A DNA stretch of 64,000 nucleotides from Bacteroidales bacterium (GCA_016709025.1 JADJEQ010000003.1:248001-312000); one strand, 5' to 3'. Shown: positions 6,677 to 16,048, counted from the stretch's first letter. The notes: generated from the sequence alone by a model not told the origin. Made by a program: numbers and translations.

Positions 6677-8083
6677 ATGATGAACGATTTTTTTGACCAC
6701 GAAGACGATAATTCACTGAGTGACCTGGTTGAGCGCTTTGATAATATGCTCAGCGAGGACACCCGCTACTTCTTCGATGTGGAAGAATATGAAGACCTGA
6801 TTGATCATTACATGAGCAGCAACGACCTGAAAAAATGCGCTGTTGCTGTCAGTCTTGCCATTGAACAATATCCGGATCAATCAGGAATTCTTATCAGACA
6901 GGCTCAGTTACTGGTTTCATCCAACAAGGCTGAGAAAGCATTGCGTGTTCTTTCCAAGGTTGAAAACATGGACCCCACCAATAGTGAGATATACATCACC
7001 AAAGGGGCCATTTACAGCCAGATGAAGCGCTACGATGAGGCCATCCGTGAATACAACAAAGCCATCAATAAAGACGAAGATCTGGAGAATATCTATTCAA
7101 GCATTGCTTTTGAATATGAGAATCTGGGCAATTACGACAAGGCCATAGAGTACCTGAAAAAAGTACTTGAAATTGAGCCTGATAATGAGACCATTATTTT
7201 TGAACTTGCTTTTTGTTTCGAAATAACCAATCAACCGGAAGCCAGCATAGAATATTTTACAGCCTTTACCGACAGGTTGCCCTATTCCCGGTTTGCCTGG
7301 TTCAACCTTGGGGTGGCTTACAACAACCTTGAACTTTTCGAAAAAGCCATTGAAGCATTTGAATTTGCCATTGCCATCGAGCCAACATTCTCTTCGGCAT
7401 ACTTCAATAAGGCGAATGCCCTTGCCGGGATGGAATTGTATCAGCATGCCATTGAAGCATACCGTGAAACTTTCGACCACGAAGAACCCGAAGGACTCAC
7501 CTATTATTACATCGGTGAATGCTATGAAAAGCTTGCCGAAACCGACGAAGCCATCAAAAACTTCAGGAAAGCCGTGGAAATGGACGATGCAATTGCCGAT
7601 GCCTGGGTAGGTCTGGGCGTTTGCTACCAGATTAAAGGAAATATGAAAACGGCTTTGAGAAACATCATGAAAGGCCTCGAAATAGATCCGGAAAATCCCG
7701 AATATCTTGCTTCGCTGGCAATTTGCCAGAAACAGGCCGGACAATATAAGGAAGCTGCCCTGTCATTTACCAAATCAGCTCAGATTGAACCACTGGATGA
7801 AGATATCTGGCTCGATTTCTCGGATATGTTTGCCGAACTTAAAGATTTCAACCGGGCAGGCGAAATAATCAATACCGGTCTGGAGCACCTGCCTGAAAGC
7901 AAAGCTTTACTTTACCGTAAAGTTGCTTACCTGTTTGAAACGGGCAAACGAAAAGAAGCCCTGGCAGAATTGAATAATCTGCCTGTTGAAAATCATGGGA
8001 GTATCGGTTTACTGTTTGATTATCTGCCGCATTTACTCAATGACCAGGATGTGATTGATATTAAAGCCAGGTTTGAAATCTGA
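6677..8083 (+). CDS. Tetratricopeptide repeat scaffold protein
   Basis: A 468-residue cytoplasmic protein with no signal peptide. The first 40 residues are acidic (DHEDDNSLSDLVERFDNML). From about residue 45 to 440 there are some ten TPR units; clear ones include AYGxxxEAIREYNKAI-like stretches such as YDEAIREYNKAINKD, YDKAIEYLKKVLEIEP and DEAIKNFRKAVEMDD. TPR arrays bind partner proteins; the partner here is unknown. The start may be either of two adjacent ATGs (6677 or 6680). It is transcribed in the same direction as aroE with 161 bases between. Family members of this form are widespread in Bacteroidetes, always as hypothetical scaffold proteins. Confidence 0.88.
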   Translation: MMNDFFDHEDDNSLSDLVERFDNMLSEDTRYFFDVEEYEDLIDHYMSSNDLKKCAVAVSLAIEQYPDQSGILIRQAQLLVSSNKAEKALRVLSKVENMDPTNSEIYITKGAIYSQMKRYDEAIREYNKAINKDEDLENIYSSIAFEYENLGNYDKAIEYLKKVLEIEPDNETIIFELAFCFEITNQPEASIEYFTAFTDRLPYSRFAWFNLGVAYNNLELFEKAIEAFEFAIAIEPTFSSAYFNKANALAGMELYQHAIEAYRETFDHEEPEGLTYYYIGECYEKLAETDEAIKNFRKAVEMDDAIADAWVGLGVCYQIKGNMKTALRNIMKGLEIDPENPEYLASLAICQKQAGQYKEAALSFTKSAQIEPLDEDIWLDFSDMFAELKDFNRAGEIINTGLEHLPESKALLYRKVAYLFETGKRKEALAELNNLPVENHGSIGLLFDYLPHLLNDQDVIDIKARFEI

Positions 8084-8244
8084 CATTAAGCGTTGTTCCG
8101 GAAATATTTGATTGATTGATTCTGGTCCGATTCCCGGATTAAAAATTCCATATTTTATCAGGTGATAATGAGGCTTTTAAGAAATCTGAAGGCTGAAATT
8201 TTTAAACCGGGAATAATTTGTAGTCCCCATTTCACTCAGGCAAG

Positions 8245-9003
8245 ATGAAACAGAAATATGGTTTGACCGGTTTTCCTCTCGGGCATTCATTTTCAAAGAA
8301 ATATTTTACCCAAAAATTCGTAAAAGAATCAATTGACGCGGAATACGAACTATTCCCTCTTTCTGATATCCGGGGTCTGAAACATTTGATAAAAACGGAA
8401 CCCTTGCTAAAGGGACTGAATGTTACCATACCCTATAAAAAAGCTGTTGTTGGATACCTCGACAGCATTTCTCCGGAAGCACTCACCATCGGGGCTGTCA
8501 ATACCATCGATATTCAACGTCAGGGAGATCGGATTCTTTTAAATGGCTGGAATACCGATGCTCCTGCATTTGAATCAGAGATACTGGATTTTACCGGCAA
8601 TCAGCCAGGCAATGCGCTGGTATTGGGAAACGGAGGTGCTGCACTTGCAGCTTGTTATGTGCTGAGGAAGCTTGGATGGAAAATACAGCAGGTAGTGAGA
8701 AATTCTGCCCCAGAGCTTGAAAATACGCTTGAATACAGCCATATCGGCAAAGATCTTTTGGATGATACCCATCTGATCGTGAATGCCACCCCTGTTGGTA
8801 TGTTTCCTGACACTCAAAGCATCCCTGAAATACCCATAGAATTTCTAAGCAGCCGGCATTATATTTTTGATATGGTTTACAATCCGGAAGTTACCCGTTT
8901 AATGGAAGCCGGCAGACAAAGAGGGGCGAATATCCGCAACGGACTCGGCATGTTATACAAACAGGCAGATCTGGCGTGGAAAATCTGGCAGGGAAAAGGT
9001 TGA
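8245..9003 (+). CDS. aroE: Shikimate dehydrogenase
   Basis: Reduces 3-dehydroshikimate to shikimate with NADPH in aromatic amino acid synthesis. The 252-residue protein carries the substrate site SxS-like GHSFS (13-17), NVTIPYKK with catalytic K65, NTD with catalytic D105, the dinucleotide loop GNGGAA (128-133) and the C-terminal NGLGMLYKQADLAW. The usual GAGGAA loop has N in place of A, a tolerated variant. The gene is slightly short (typical 260-285), as in other Bacteroidetes. Its stop (9001-9003) directly abuts the convergent response regulator stop at 9004, so there is no room for a conventional terminator. Confidence 0.95.
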   Translation: MKQKYGLTGFPLGHSFSKKYFTQKFVKESIDAEYELFPLSDIRGLKHLIKTEPLLKGLNVTIPYKKAVVGYLDSISPEALTIGAVNTIDIQRQGDRILLNGWNTDAPAFESEILDFTGNQPGNALVLGNGGAALAACYVLRKLGWKIQQVVRNSAPELENTLEYSHIGKDLLDDTHLIVNATPVGMFPDTQSIPEIPIEFLSSRHYIFDMVYNPEVTRLMEAGRQRGANIRNGLGMLYKQADLAWKIWQGKG

Positions 9004-9684
9004 TCAGTTAAAGAAATAGCCTACCCCTTTCACGGTTTTGATGTTGTCAAATCCGATTTTCTCACGGATTTTCCGGATGTGCACATCTATTGTTCTTTCT
9101 CCCACAATTACATCGCTTCCCCATACACCGGCAAATATTTCATCCCGCGAAAAGACCTTTCCGGGGCGGGTGGTCAACAGGTGTAGCAATTCAAACTCTT
9201 TTTTTGACAGTGCTACTGTAATTCCTTTTACGACCACTGAATAGCGTTCTTTATCGATAATCAGATCATCGAACACAACCCTGTTGCCAGCTGGTTCCGA
9301 GCCGTTCTGCCTCCTCAGCAAAGCCTTTACCCTTGAAATAAAGACCCTTGGCCTAACGGGTTTTCTTATAAAATCATCTGCACCGGCTTCAAAACCCTCC
9401 ACCTGTGAAATGTCTTCTCCCCTGGCGGTTAAAAAAGCAACAATCGTATCCTTAAGCTGCTGGTCCTTTCTGATTTCCCGGCAGGTTTCATATCCATCTT
9501 TTCCGGGCATCATTACATCCAGCACAATCAGGCCGGGTTTCAGATTTCTTGCCATTCCAATGGCATCGGTGCCATTGTTGCAGCAAAATACATTGAAGCC
9601 TTCTCTCTTCAGGTTATAGCTGAGAAATTCCAGGATATCCGGCTCATCATCAACTAAAAGTATATTAATTTCAGTATTTAACAT
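9004..9684 (-). CDS. OmpR/PhoB-family response regulator
   Basis: A 226-residue two-component regulator. The receiver domain (1-120) has the acidic pair D12/D13, phosphoacceptor D56 in VLDVMMPGKDG, T86 and K108 in IRKP. The C-terminal winged helix (about 130-226) includes LSKKEFELLHLL, a TRPGKVFSRDEI helix and the VGERTIDVHIRKIREKIG recognition region. It should bind DNA as a phosphorylated dimer. No histidine kinase is adjacent, so it is an orphan locally; the three PAS kinases at 29-42 kb are possible but unproven partners. Confidence 0.93.
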   Translation of the reverse strand: MLNTEINILLVDDEPDILEFLSYNLKREGFNVFCCNNGTDAIGMARNLKPGLIVLDVMMPGKDGYETCREIRKDQQLKDTIVAFLTARGEDISQVEGFEAGADDFIRKPVRPRVFISRVKALLRRQNGSEPAGNRVVFDDLIIDKERYSVVVKGITVALSKKEFELLHLLTTRPGKVFSRDEIFAGVWGSDVIVGERTIDVHIRKIREKIGFDNIKTVKGVGYFFN

Positions 9685-9703
9685 CTAAGGAACTTTGTCC
9701 GGA

Positions 9704-9731
9704 CAAAAGTAAACACCACAAATAAACCCAA
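9704..9731 (-). promoter_or_regulatory. Promoter-like sequence for the response regulator
   Basis: On the minus strand: TTG (9729-9731), a 17-base spacer, then TACTTTTG (9704-9711), 20 bases before the start codon. The -7 box matches TAnnTTTG; the spacer is two bases shorter than the consensus range. The same TACTTTTG box occurs before glmM. Confidence 0.4.
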
Positions 9732-9882
9732 TGTAAACTGAATATTAAGGTTTTGTAACTTAAGTCCGGATTGGATCAGGTTTGAAACCCATCCAAATGG
9801 TTTTTTTCTTAATTTTGGTAATTCCCGACGTTCACCTTGAAGACACTGTTCTGTCACTTATAAACTAAAGTCAAAATCCCGC

Positions 9883-10422
9883 ATGACCGTTGAATCTACG
9901 AATCAATCCACACCTGTTTCTCCGGGTAGAATACGTGTAACCAGGTCTGAAAATGGAACAACTACCCTAAGCATTCCCCGCGAAGGCTTTTCATTCAAAG
10001 GCCTTTTTACGCTAATGGTTATTTTCTTCTGGTTGCTGATGATTATGATCTGGACCATTCTGCTCGTTCAATACGACTTATTCTGGGTATTTGTCTCCAT
10101 TCCTTTCTGGCTTTTGGGTATTGTTACCCTGCGCTTGTCGCTGAAAGTAATTTTTTCAACCCAGGAAATACTGATAAACGAAAGGGAATTGACGATCATA
10201 AAAAAAGAAGGTTCAAAAACCGCCCATGTCAGTTTTCTGAGAAATGATATTGAAACAATCATCCATGTTGAAGGTGCGTTGAAGGCACTTTCCGGCATTA
10301 CCCGAAAAGGGATTTTCCCGGCTGTAATCAGCAATGGCGAGGCTTTTGGCTTTGGGGAAAGATGCACAAAAGAAGAAAAGCAATACCTTTTAGAAACCGT
10401 AAAAGACATTATCAGGCGCTAA
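9883..10422 (+). CDS. Membrane protein with two helices and a PH-like C-terminal domain
   Basis: A 179-residue protein of unknown function. A polar N-terminus of about 45 residues precedes two membrane segments, about 47-68 (FTLMVIFFWLLMIMIWTILL) and 73-94 (FWVFVSIPFWLLGIVTL). The cytoplasmic part (100-179) alternates short strands (ILINERELTIIKKEG, then ETIIHVEGALK) and ends in a helix (KEEKQYLLETVKDIIRR), resembling bacterial PH-like membrane proteins. GEAFGFGERCTKEEKQYL is similar to the FG-x-L-x-x-E-x-x-WL pattern of such domains. It lies 11 bases before the cyclase-like gene, so the two are probably one transcript. Confidence 0.65.
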   Translation: MTVESTNQSTPVSPGRIRVTRSENGTTTLSIPREGFSFKGLFTLMVIFFWLLMIMIWTILLVQYDLFWVFVSIPFWLLGIVTLRLSLKVIFSTQEILINERELTIIKKEGSKTAHVSFLRNDIETIIHVEGALKALSGITRKGIFPAVISNGEAFGFGERCTKEEKQYLLETVKDIIRR

Positions 10423-10433
10423 AGCCCAAAAAC

Positions 10434-11369
10434 ATGAAAAATATTATAACCACAATCGATCACGATAACATCCTCGGGATCCTCAACAAATACGACAACC
10501 GAGTAATTTTTGAAAAAACAAATGTCGTTCCGGATGAAACCGAAATGCTGGAAGAGCTCAGACAATGTATTGATATTGATTATCTTACATCAAAGTCAGT
10601 ACTTGGCCTGGATATATACCAATACAGTTCATATGGCGAGTTTGAGCAAATGCTGATCCCATTCCTGTTTAAAACAATGCTTTCGACCACCATCGATCTC
10701 TGCCTGACGAATCATCCGTTTATATTCCAGAAATACACACGCGAAATCATTGAGAAGGGCTTTATAAGTACCGGGGATGGAGGTTTTCTTATTTTCGACA
10801 CTCCTCTGCACTCCTTGTTATTCGCAAGTAACTATGCAATCGTTTTAAGAATTTACAATGCTTTCCACTTTTTCCCGAGACTCAGGAAGATTATCGGAGG
10901 GATAAGTACCAGGTATGCAATTACTTACGATAAAGTGTATTCATACAACGACAACCACTATGGGAGGGCCATTATCAACAACGCCCGGATACTCTCACGC
11001 GACAGCCTCAACCGCTGCCTGATCGACGAACATGTGCACCGCTGGTTCACGGTAAATATTGATGGTATCGAAAACCTTCAGGTACTGAACATTGAGGACA
11101 TTTCCCATATCCACGAATTCAGCATTGGTTACAACCGTATGCCCCTGGCAACAATGTCCGATAAAATCTTCGGCCGCGAAGCCAACAGGCATGAAGGAAT
11201 CATCAATTCCGACATCCTGAAAATCGGTAAGATCAAAGCAAAAGAGACTGACATCAATATTTACAATCTTCACCTGCAGGTTACCATGAGCCTCGTGAAC
11301 AATGACGATGATAGTCAGAAAAAGATTGTGACAGTGAGCCTGGGAAACCTGAACACTTCAGGAATTTAA
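10434..11369 (+). CDS. Class III nucleotide cyclase-like protein, possibly degenerate
   Basis: The frame is open from 10362, but the start at 10434 (MKNIITTID) avoids a 60-base overlap with the previous gene and a very basic leader, giving 311 residues. Residues 54-190 resemble a class III adenylate/guanylate cyclase homology domain: VLGLDIYQYSSYGEF (D60, first metal aspartate), GFISTGDGGFLIF (D115, second metal aspartate) and YGRAIINNARIL (176-187), aligning with G-x-x-V-N-x-A-A-R-L. R185 fits the transition-state arginine, but the paired asparagine appears to be I181. The C-terminal 110 residues are unassigned. No signal peptide. Function as an active cyclase is uncertain; a binding-only role is equally possible. 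Confidence 0.5.
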   Translation: MKNIITTIDHDNILGILNKYDNRVIFEKTNVVPDETEMLEELRQCIDIDYLTSKSVLGLDIYQYSSYGEFEQMLIPFLFKTMLSTTIDLCLTNHPFIFQKYTREIIEKGFISTGDGGFLIFDTPLHSLLFASNYAIVLRIYNAFHFFPRLRKIIGGISTRYAITYDKVYSYNDNHYGRAIINNARILSRDSLNRCLIDEHVHRWFTVNIDGIENLQVLNIEDISHIHEFSIGYNRMPLATMSDKIFGREANRHEGIINSDILKIGKIKAKETDINIYNLHLQVTMSLVNNDDDSQKKIVTVSLGNLNTSGI

Positions 11370-11380
11370 TTTCTAATGTC

Positions 11381-11480
11381 GGAATGACGAATGACGAATG
11401 ACGAATGACGAATGGCATCATTAACCTCAGCCTTAACCTTAACCTTAACCTTAACCTTAACCTCAAACCTTAACCTTAAG
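11381..11480. repeat. Two microsatellite-like tracts: (gaatgac)n and (ccttaa)n
   Basis: gaatgac is repeated about five times at 11381-11415, followed by about seven ccttaa units (with one ctcaaa variant) from about 11430 to 11480, ending directly at the ATG of nnr. An upstream in-frame ATG at 11412 would translate the hexamer into an LTLTLT string, so it is not the start used. Confidence 0.85.
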
Positions 11481-12998
11481 ATGTGTGCACTTAAAATCCT
11501 GCCAGTCGGAAAAATAAGGGAAGCCGATGCCTTTACCATCGCCAATGAACCGATTTCCTCCATCGACCTGATGGAAAGGGCGGCAACTGCCTGTTTTAAG
11601 TGGATATCCGAAAAAGTTGCGAAGGACAAACGTTTCAGGGTACTCTGCGGCATGGGTAACAACGGTGGCGATGGACTTGCAGTTTCCAGGATGCTCTGTA
11701 ATGCGGGCTATGAAACCGATGTTCAGATTATCAGGCATACTGAACATCCCGGCTTTGATTTTTCAACCAACCTTAAACTTTTGGGCGATTTACCCGGGTT
11801 GGTCATTACCGATGTATTTGAAGCAGATCCGGAAATTGACATTGACGATGAGGATATCATCATAGATGCTATTTTGGGCTCAGGTCTCAACAAACCCGTA
11901 AGTGGCCTCATAGCCAGGGTAATAAATCAGATCAATGAAAGTAATGCTTTGGTTATTTCGATAGATATCCCGTCGGGGCTGTTTGCCGATATCCCTATAG
12001 ACCATAAAAAGCATGTAATTGTAAAGGCCGATTATACCCTTACCTTTCAGATGCCTAAATTTGCCTTTCTGATGGCTGAAAATGAGCCATATACCGGCCG
12101 GTGGAAAGTTCTGGACATCGGTTTGCACCCTGATTTCCTCGACAAATGTGAAAGTAACAACCTGCTGGTTGAAAGGGCTGATTGCCGGAGTCTTTACAGG
12201 TCAAGGACGATTTTTTCGCACAAGGGCAACTATGGCCATGCCCTGCTGATAGCCGGCAGCAGTGGTAAACTTGGTGCTGCGGTGCTGGCCTCCCGGGCAT
12301 GCCTCAGAGCCGGGACCGGTTTGCTCACATCCCACATTCCCGGCGACGGATTCCTGGTTATGCAGGGCTCTGTTTACGAAGCAATGGTCAGCATCGATCC
12401 GGACGATACATACATATCAACGCTTCCGTTGCTTGATGCATATAGCGCGATTGGAATCGGCCCCGGCATCGGGCTGGCTTCCGAAACACAGGCAGCTTTT
12501 AAGCTCCTGATTCAGCAAACTACGGTTCCATTGGTGATTGATGCCGATGCACTGAATATCCTGGGTGAAAACAAAACCTGGATTTCATTTCTGCCTCCAG
12601 GCAGCATACTTACTCCCCACCCGAAAGAATTCGAACGAATGGCAGGAGCCACTGCCAACCATTTCGACAGGGTGGAGTTATTAAGGGTATTTGCTGAACG
12701 GCACAAACTATATGTTATTCTGAAAGGCGCTTATTCTGCGATTGCCTGTCCTGACGGAAACATTTTTTTTAACCCTACCGGGAACCCCGGGATGGCAACC
12801 GGCGGCAGTGGCGATGTTTTGACCGGCATTCTTTTGGGTTTACTGGCTTCAGGATATCCGGCGCGCGATGCCTGTATCCTTGGAACCTGGCTGCACGGCA
12901 AAGCTGGAGACCTCGCAGCTGAAAAACTGGGGCAGGAATCCATGCTTTCCAGTGATATCATAGAAAAGCTTGGAAAGGCATTTAAGAAAATCAGTTAG
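11481..12998 (+). CDS. nnr: Bifunctional NAD(P)HX epimerase / ADP-dependent dehydratase
   Basis: Repairs hydrated NADH and NADPH. The start at 11481 (MCALKILPVGKIREAD) gives 505 residues; an in-frame ATG at 11412 reads through a simple repeat and is rejected. The N-terminal epimerase (YjeF-N, about 1-215) has GMGNNGGDGLAVSRML, DAILGSGL and the IDIPSGL loop. The C-terminal ribokinase-like dehydratase (about 225-505) has HKGNYGHALLIAGSSGKLGA (split read), LTPHPKEFERM and NPTGNPGMATGGSGDVLTG, whose GSGD carries the catalytic aspartate. The 3' end overlaps the convergent parE stop by 8 bases (12991-12998). Confidence 0.95.
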   Translation: MCALKILPVGKIREADAFTIANEPISSIDLMERAATACFKWISEKVAKDKRFRVLCGMGNNGGDGLAVSRMLCNAGYETDVQIIRHTEHPGFDFSTNLKLLGDLPGLVITDVFEADPEIDIDDEDIIIDAILGSGLNKPVSGLIARVINQINESNALVISIDIPSGLFADIPIDHKKHVIVKADYTLTFQMPKFAFLMAENEPYTGRWKVLDIGLHPDFLDKCESNNLLVERADCRSLYRSRTIFSHKGNYGHALLIAGSSGKLGAAVLASRACLRAGTGLLTSHIPGDGFLVMQGSVYEAMVSIDPDDTYISTLPLLDAYSAIGIGPGIGLASETQAAFKLLIQQTTVPLVIDADALNILGENKTWISFLPPGSILTPHPKEFERMAGATANHFDRVELLRVFAERHKLYVILKGAYSAIACPDGNIFFNPTGNPGMATGGSGDVLTGILLGLLASGYPARDACILGTWLHGKAGDLAAEKLGQESMLSSDIIEKLGKAFKKIS

Positions 12999-14871
12999 TC
13001 TCAGCAATTACCAGGTCTTCTTCAAGTCTCAGGTTATCAATGATAAATACCTGACGTTCAGGTGTGTTACGACCCATGTAAAAGGTTAGAATATCCGCAA
13101 TCTCAGCTGTCTTACGCAAAATAACCGGATCGAGCCGCATACTGCCGCCTATAAAATGCCTGAATTCATCGGGTGATATTTCTCCCAGACCTTTAAAACG
13201 GGTTATCTCCGGATTTGGTCCCAGTTCGGCTATCGCGCTGAGCTTTTCGGCATCGGAATAACAATAGGTGGTCTTTTTCTTATTTCGCACCCTGAACAAA
13301 GGTGTCTGCAAAATATACAAATGCCCTGATTTAACCACATCAGGATAAAACTGCAGGAAGAAAGTAAGGAGCAATAGCCTGATGTGCATCCCGTCCACAT
13401 CGGCATCTGTAGCAACCACAATCAGGTTGTATCTCAGGTTTTCAACACCTTCCTCTATATTGAGGGCCGATTGAAGCAGGTTGAATTCATCGTTTTCATA
13501 TACAATCCGCTTGCTTAATCCATAGCAGTTCAGCGGTTTGCCCTTGAGGCTGAATACAGCCTGGGTGTTTACATCACGCGATTTTGTAATGGAACCGCTG
13601 GCCGAGTCGCCCTCGGTAATAAAAAGCGTGGTATTCAGCCTCAATGGATCGTTGCTGTTGTAGTGAATGCGGCAGTCGCGCAGCTTTTTGTTGTGCAGGC
13701 TGACCTTTTTCACGCTTTCCTTCGCCAGTTTCTTGATGTTGGCCATTTCCTTCCGCTCCTTTTCGCTCTGCATAATCTTACGCAGCAGGGCTTCCGCCGT
13801 ATCGGAATTCATGTGCAGAAAATTATCGAGCTGCTTCTTCAGGATGTCGCCGATGTAGTTCCGGATGGTCTGGCCATCGGGCTCAATGTATTGCGATCCC
13901 AGCTTGGTCTTCGTCTGGGATTCGAAAACCGGTTCCTGCACCTTGATGCTTATGGCTGCAATCAGCGATTGACGAATATCGCCCGGGTCAAAGTCTTTTT
14001 TATAAAAATCCCGGATGGTTTTTACCAGTGATTCCCTGAAAGCAGCCTGATGGGTTCCACCCTGGGTGGTGTGCTGCCCGTTTACGAAAGAGTAGTATTC
14101 TTCGCCGTATTGCCTGGCACTGTGGGTGAAGGCACATTCAAAATCCTCATCTTTCAGCTGAATGATGGGATAAACAACCGGGTTGCCGTTGTTGTTGCGT
14201 TCGAGCAGATCGATCAGTCCGTTTTTGGCCTGCATCCTGATCCCGTTGAACCAGATGGTGAGACCATTGTTGAGGAACACATAATTCCAGAGCATTTCCT
14301 CAATGTACTCAGGCAAAAAATGGTAGTGTCCGAAAACCGTTTCATCGGGTACGAAGGTGATCAGGGTGCCACTGCGAAGGGTGCACGGCTCCACTTTATG
14401 GTCGGCCAGGATTTCACCCCGTTCAAACTCGACAATCTTTGTTTTGCCTTCACGGATGCTTTGCGCAACAAAGCTTTGCGATAGAGCATTCACCGCTTTT
14501 GATCCGACTCCGTTCAGTCCGACAGCCTTTTTGAATACCTTGGAATCGTATTTGGCCCCTGTATTAATTTTTGAAACACAGTCAATGACTTTGCCCAGAG
14601 GCATTCCACGACCATAATCGCGGATCGTAACCCGCTGATCCTTAATGGCAACCTCAATAGTACGGCCATTGCCCATGACGAACTCATCAATGGCATTGTC
14701 GATTACTTCTTTGATCAGTACATAAATACCATCGTCCTGCGAAGAGCCGTCGCCCAGCTTTCCGATGTACATTCCCGGTCTGAGACGGATGTGTTCTTTC
14801 CAGTCAAGGGTGCGCACACTTTCGTCAGAATATTGTCCGGGATTGCTTGGGGTGTATTCAAAATCTTCCAT
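12991..14871 (-). CDS. parE: Type IIA topoisomerase B subunit (ParE-type)
   Basis: ATPase subunit of topoisomerase IV, which decatenates daughter chromosomes. The 626-residue protein has the GHKL ATPase with E55 in IKEVIDNAID, DYGRGMP and GLNGVGSKAVNAL; the transducer domain with catalytic-type lysine KTKLGS (about 321-326); and the Toprim domain with EGDSASGS (420-427) and DADVDG (489-494). The end of the domain has RFKGLGE. Length and the absence of the GyrB insert favour ParE over GyrB; the N-terminal YTPSNPGQYSDESVRTLDWKEHIRLRPGMYIG is Bacteroidetes ParE-like (read as shorter parts). The partner parC is not adjacent in the window; the upstream gene is on the same strand 83 bases away. Confidence 0.92.
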   Translation of the reverse strand: MEDFEYTPSNPGQYSDESVRTLDWKEHIRLRPGMYIGKLGDGSSQDDGIYVLIKEVIDNAIDEFVMGNGRTIEVAIKDQRVTIRDYGRGMPLGKVIDCVSKINTGAKYDSKVFKKAVGLNGVGSKAVNALSQSFVAQSIREGKTKIVEFERGEILADHKVEPCTLRSGTLITFVPDETVFGHYHFLPEYIEEMLWNYVFLNNGLTIWFNGIRMQAKNGLIDLLERNNNGNPVVYPIIQLKDEDFECAFTHSARQYGEEYYSFVNGQHTTQGGTHQAAFRESLVKTIRDFYKKDFDPGDIRQSLIAAISIKVQEPVFESQTKTKLGSQYIEPDGQTIRNYIGDILKKQLDNFLHMNSDTAEALLRKIMQSEKERKEMANIKKLAKESVKKVSLHNKKLRDCRIHYNSNDPLRLNTTLFITEGDSASGSITKSRDVNTQAVFSLKGKPLNCYGLSKRIVYENDEFNLLQSALNIEEGVENLRYNLIVVATDADVDGMHIRLLLLTFFLQFYPDVVKSGHLYILQTPLFRVRNKKKTTYCYSDAEKLSAIAELGPNPEITRFKGLGEISPDEFRHFIGGSMRLDPVILRKTAEIADILTFYMGRNTPERQVFIIDNLRLEEDLVIAETN

Positions 14872-14954
14872 AGGGCTGCAAATATAACGATAAGTAGCCG
14901 ATGCTAATTGGCGATGTTGATATTAAAAAACGGGTTGTTGAAAAGTAATTTCAA

Positions 14955-15854
14955 TCATTCCCCGGGCTTGAGCACCCAGGCTCCACCGAATAATTTCTGG
15001 ATGTCCGGAAGGCTGTTCTGAGCCTCGGATTCGGTTGGAAATTCATCTATCGAAATTCTGAAATTATTGCCTGATGGAATCAGCTTTGCTTTGGTATAAC
15101 CCAGGCTCCGCAATCTTGCGACCTCACGGTTTGCCTTTTCAAGTGCATTAAGGCTCCCGGTAATGATATAGTACTTTTCTACAGAATTCCCCGGATTTGT
15201 AACCTGTTCAGCAATGGAAACATCTGTTTGTTTTTCATCCATCTGCTCAGGTTTTATCGTATCAGGAAGGCACAATCCGTATTCTTTTTCCAAATCATCG
15301 CCTTCGCCAAACCAAACACAGGCATAATCACCATAAAACCCGATGCCCAGCGCTTTCCATGGTTTAGTCCATTTACCGGTGTTAAGCAGGTAATCATTGG
15401 TTAGGCTCAATCCTTTCCACAAATCGAAGGCATCAACGGCCCTGGCTTCTTCACCGCCTGAATAAACCATTTCCCAACCTTTGAATTTATACCCAACAAT
15501 TTCCTTTGGCTTCTCATTCATGCTTTGCTGCCGGTTCGGGTCGCGGGAATAACAACAGGGTTTCCATTTGCCTTTTGCCGACCAGCTGTGCGGATTGCAC
15601 CCGCCAAAATCAGGCCGATTGATGGAAAGATCCATCGCATGCACCCTCGCCACATAAGAAAGAGAACGTGAAAACGGGATGGGCGCCAACTGGTGAATCC
15701 TCCTGTAATCGTTGATCAGATTGTAAAGCTCAACCTCTTCACTGGTAGCACAATGGGTCTTCACAGGCCCCAGATCAATCATCTGGCCGGTAGATAAAAA
15801 AGGAAGCAGAACAAGGAGAGCCAGAGCAATCCTGATCATAAATCTGATATTCAT
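14955..15854 (-). CDS. Exported SCP/CAP-domain protein with C-terminal SPOR domain
   Basis: The chosen start (MNIRFMIRIALALLVLL, near 15854) gives a clean signal peptide ending before TGQMIDLG; the frame is open about 45 bases further. The mature protein has an SCP/CAP domain (about 45-190: NLINDYRRIHQLAPIPFSR, ARVHAMDLS, NPHSW, and a final FYGDYACVWFGEG strand), a linker, then a SPOR domain (about 225-295: KYYIITGSL, NREVARLRSLGY, FRISIDEFPTESEA). SPOR domains bind denuded glycan strands of septal peptidoglycan. CAP proteins have varied or unknown biochemical roles. Several cysteines in the CAP domain (GGCNPHS, WKPCCYS) suggest periplasmic disulfides. A fusion of these two domains points to a cell-wall-associated role. 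Confidence 0.8.
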   Translation of the reverse strand: MNIRFMIRIALALLVLLPFLSTGQMIDLGPVKTHCATSEEVELYNLINDYRRIHQLAPIPFSRSLSYVARVHAMDLSINRPDFGGCNPHSWSAKGKWKPCCYSRDPNRQQSMNEKPKEIVGYKFKGWEMVYSGGEEARAVDAFDLWKGLSLTNDYLLNTGKWTKPWKALGIGFYGDYACVWFGEGDDLEKEYGLCLPDTIKPEQMDEKQTDVSIAEQVTNPGNSVEKYYIITGSLNALEKANREVARLRSLGYTKAKLIPSGNNFRISIDEFPTESEAQNSLPDIQKLFGGAWVLKPGE

Positions 15855-16048
15855 ATGAGTGATCCTACAAAACCTGATTTGCAGTTCAAAATTACGCATT
15901 CTGAGGCGAATTGCAATGAAGTAAATGACAAGTTTACTTTATGTAATTGATTATATGAGCATTATAATGGTTAGCCTTTCAATCACCTCTTGTTGTATAT
16001 CTATGGGGTAGTATCAGATTATCAACTGAGCTACGGAATCATTAAATG

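Noticed and set aside
11430..11480. Telomere-like TTAAGG hexamer
   Set aside because: The repeat is intergenic, imperfect and only about 50 bases long in a chromosome-like context; no sign of a replicon end.
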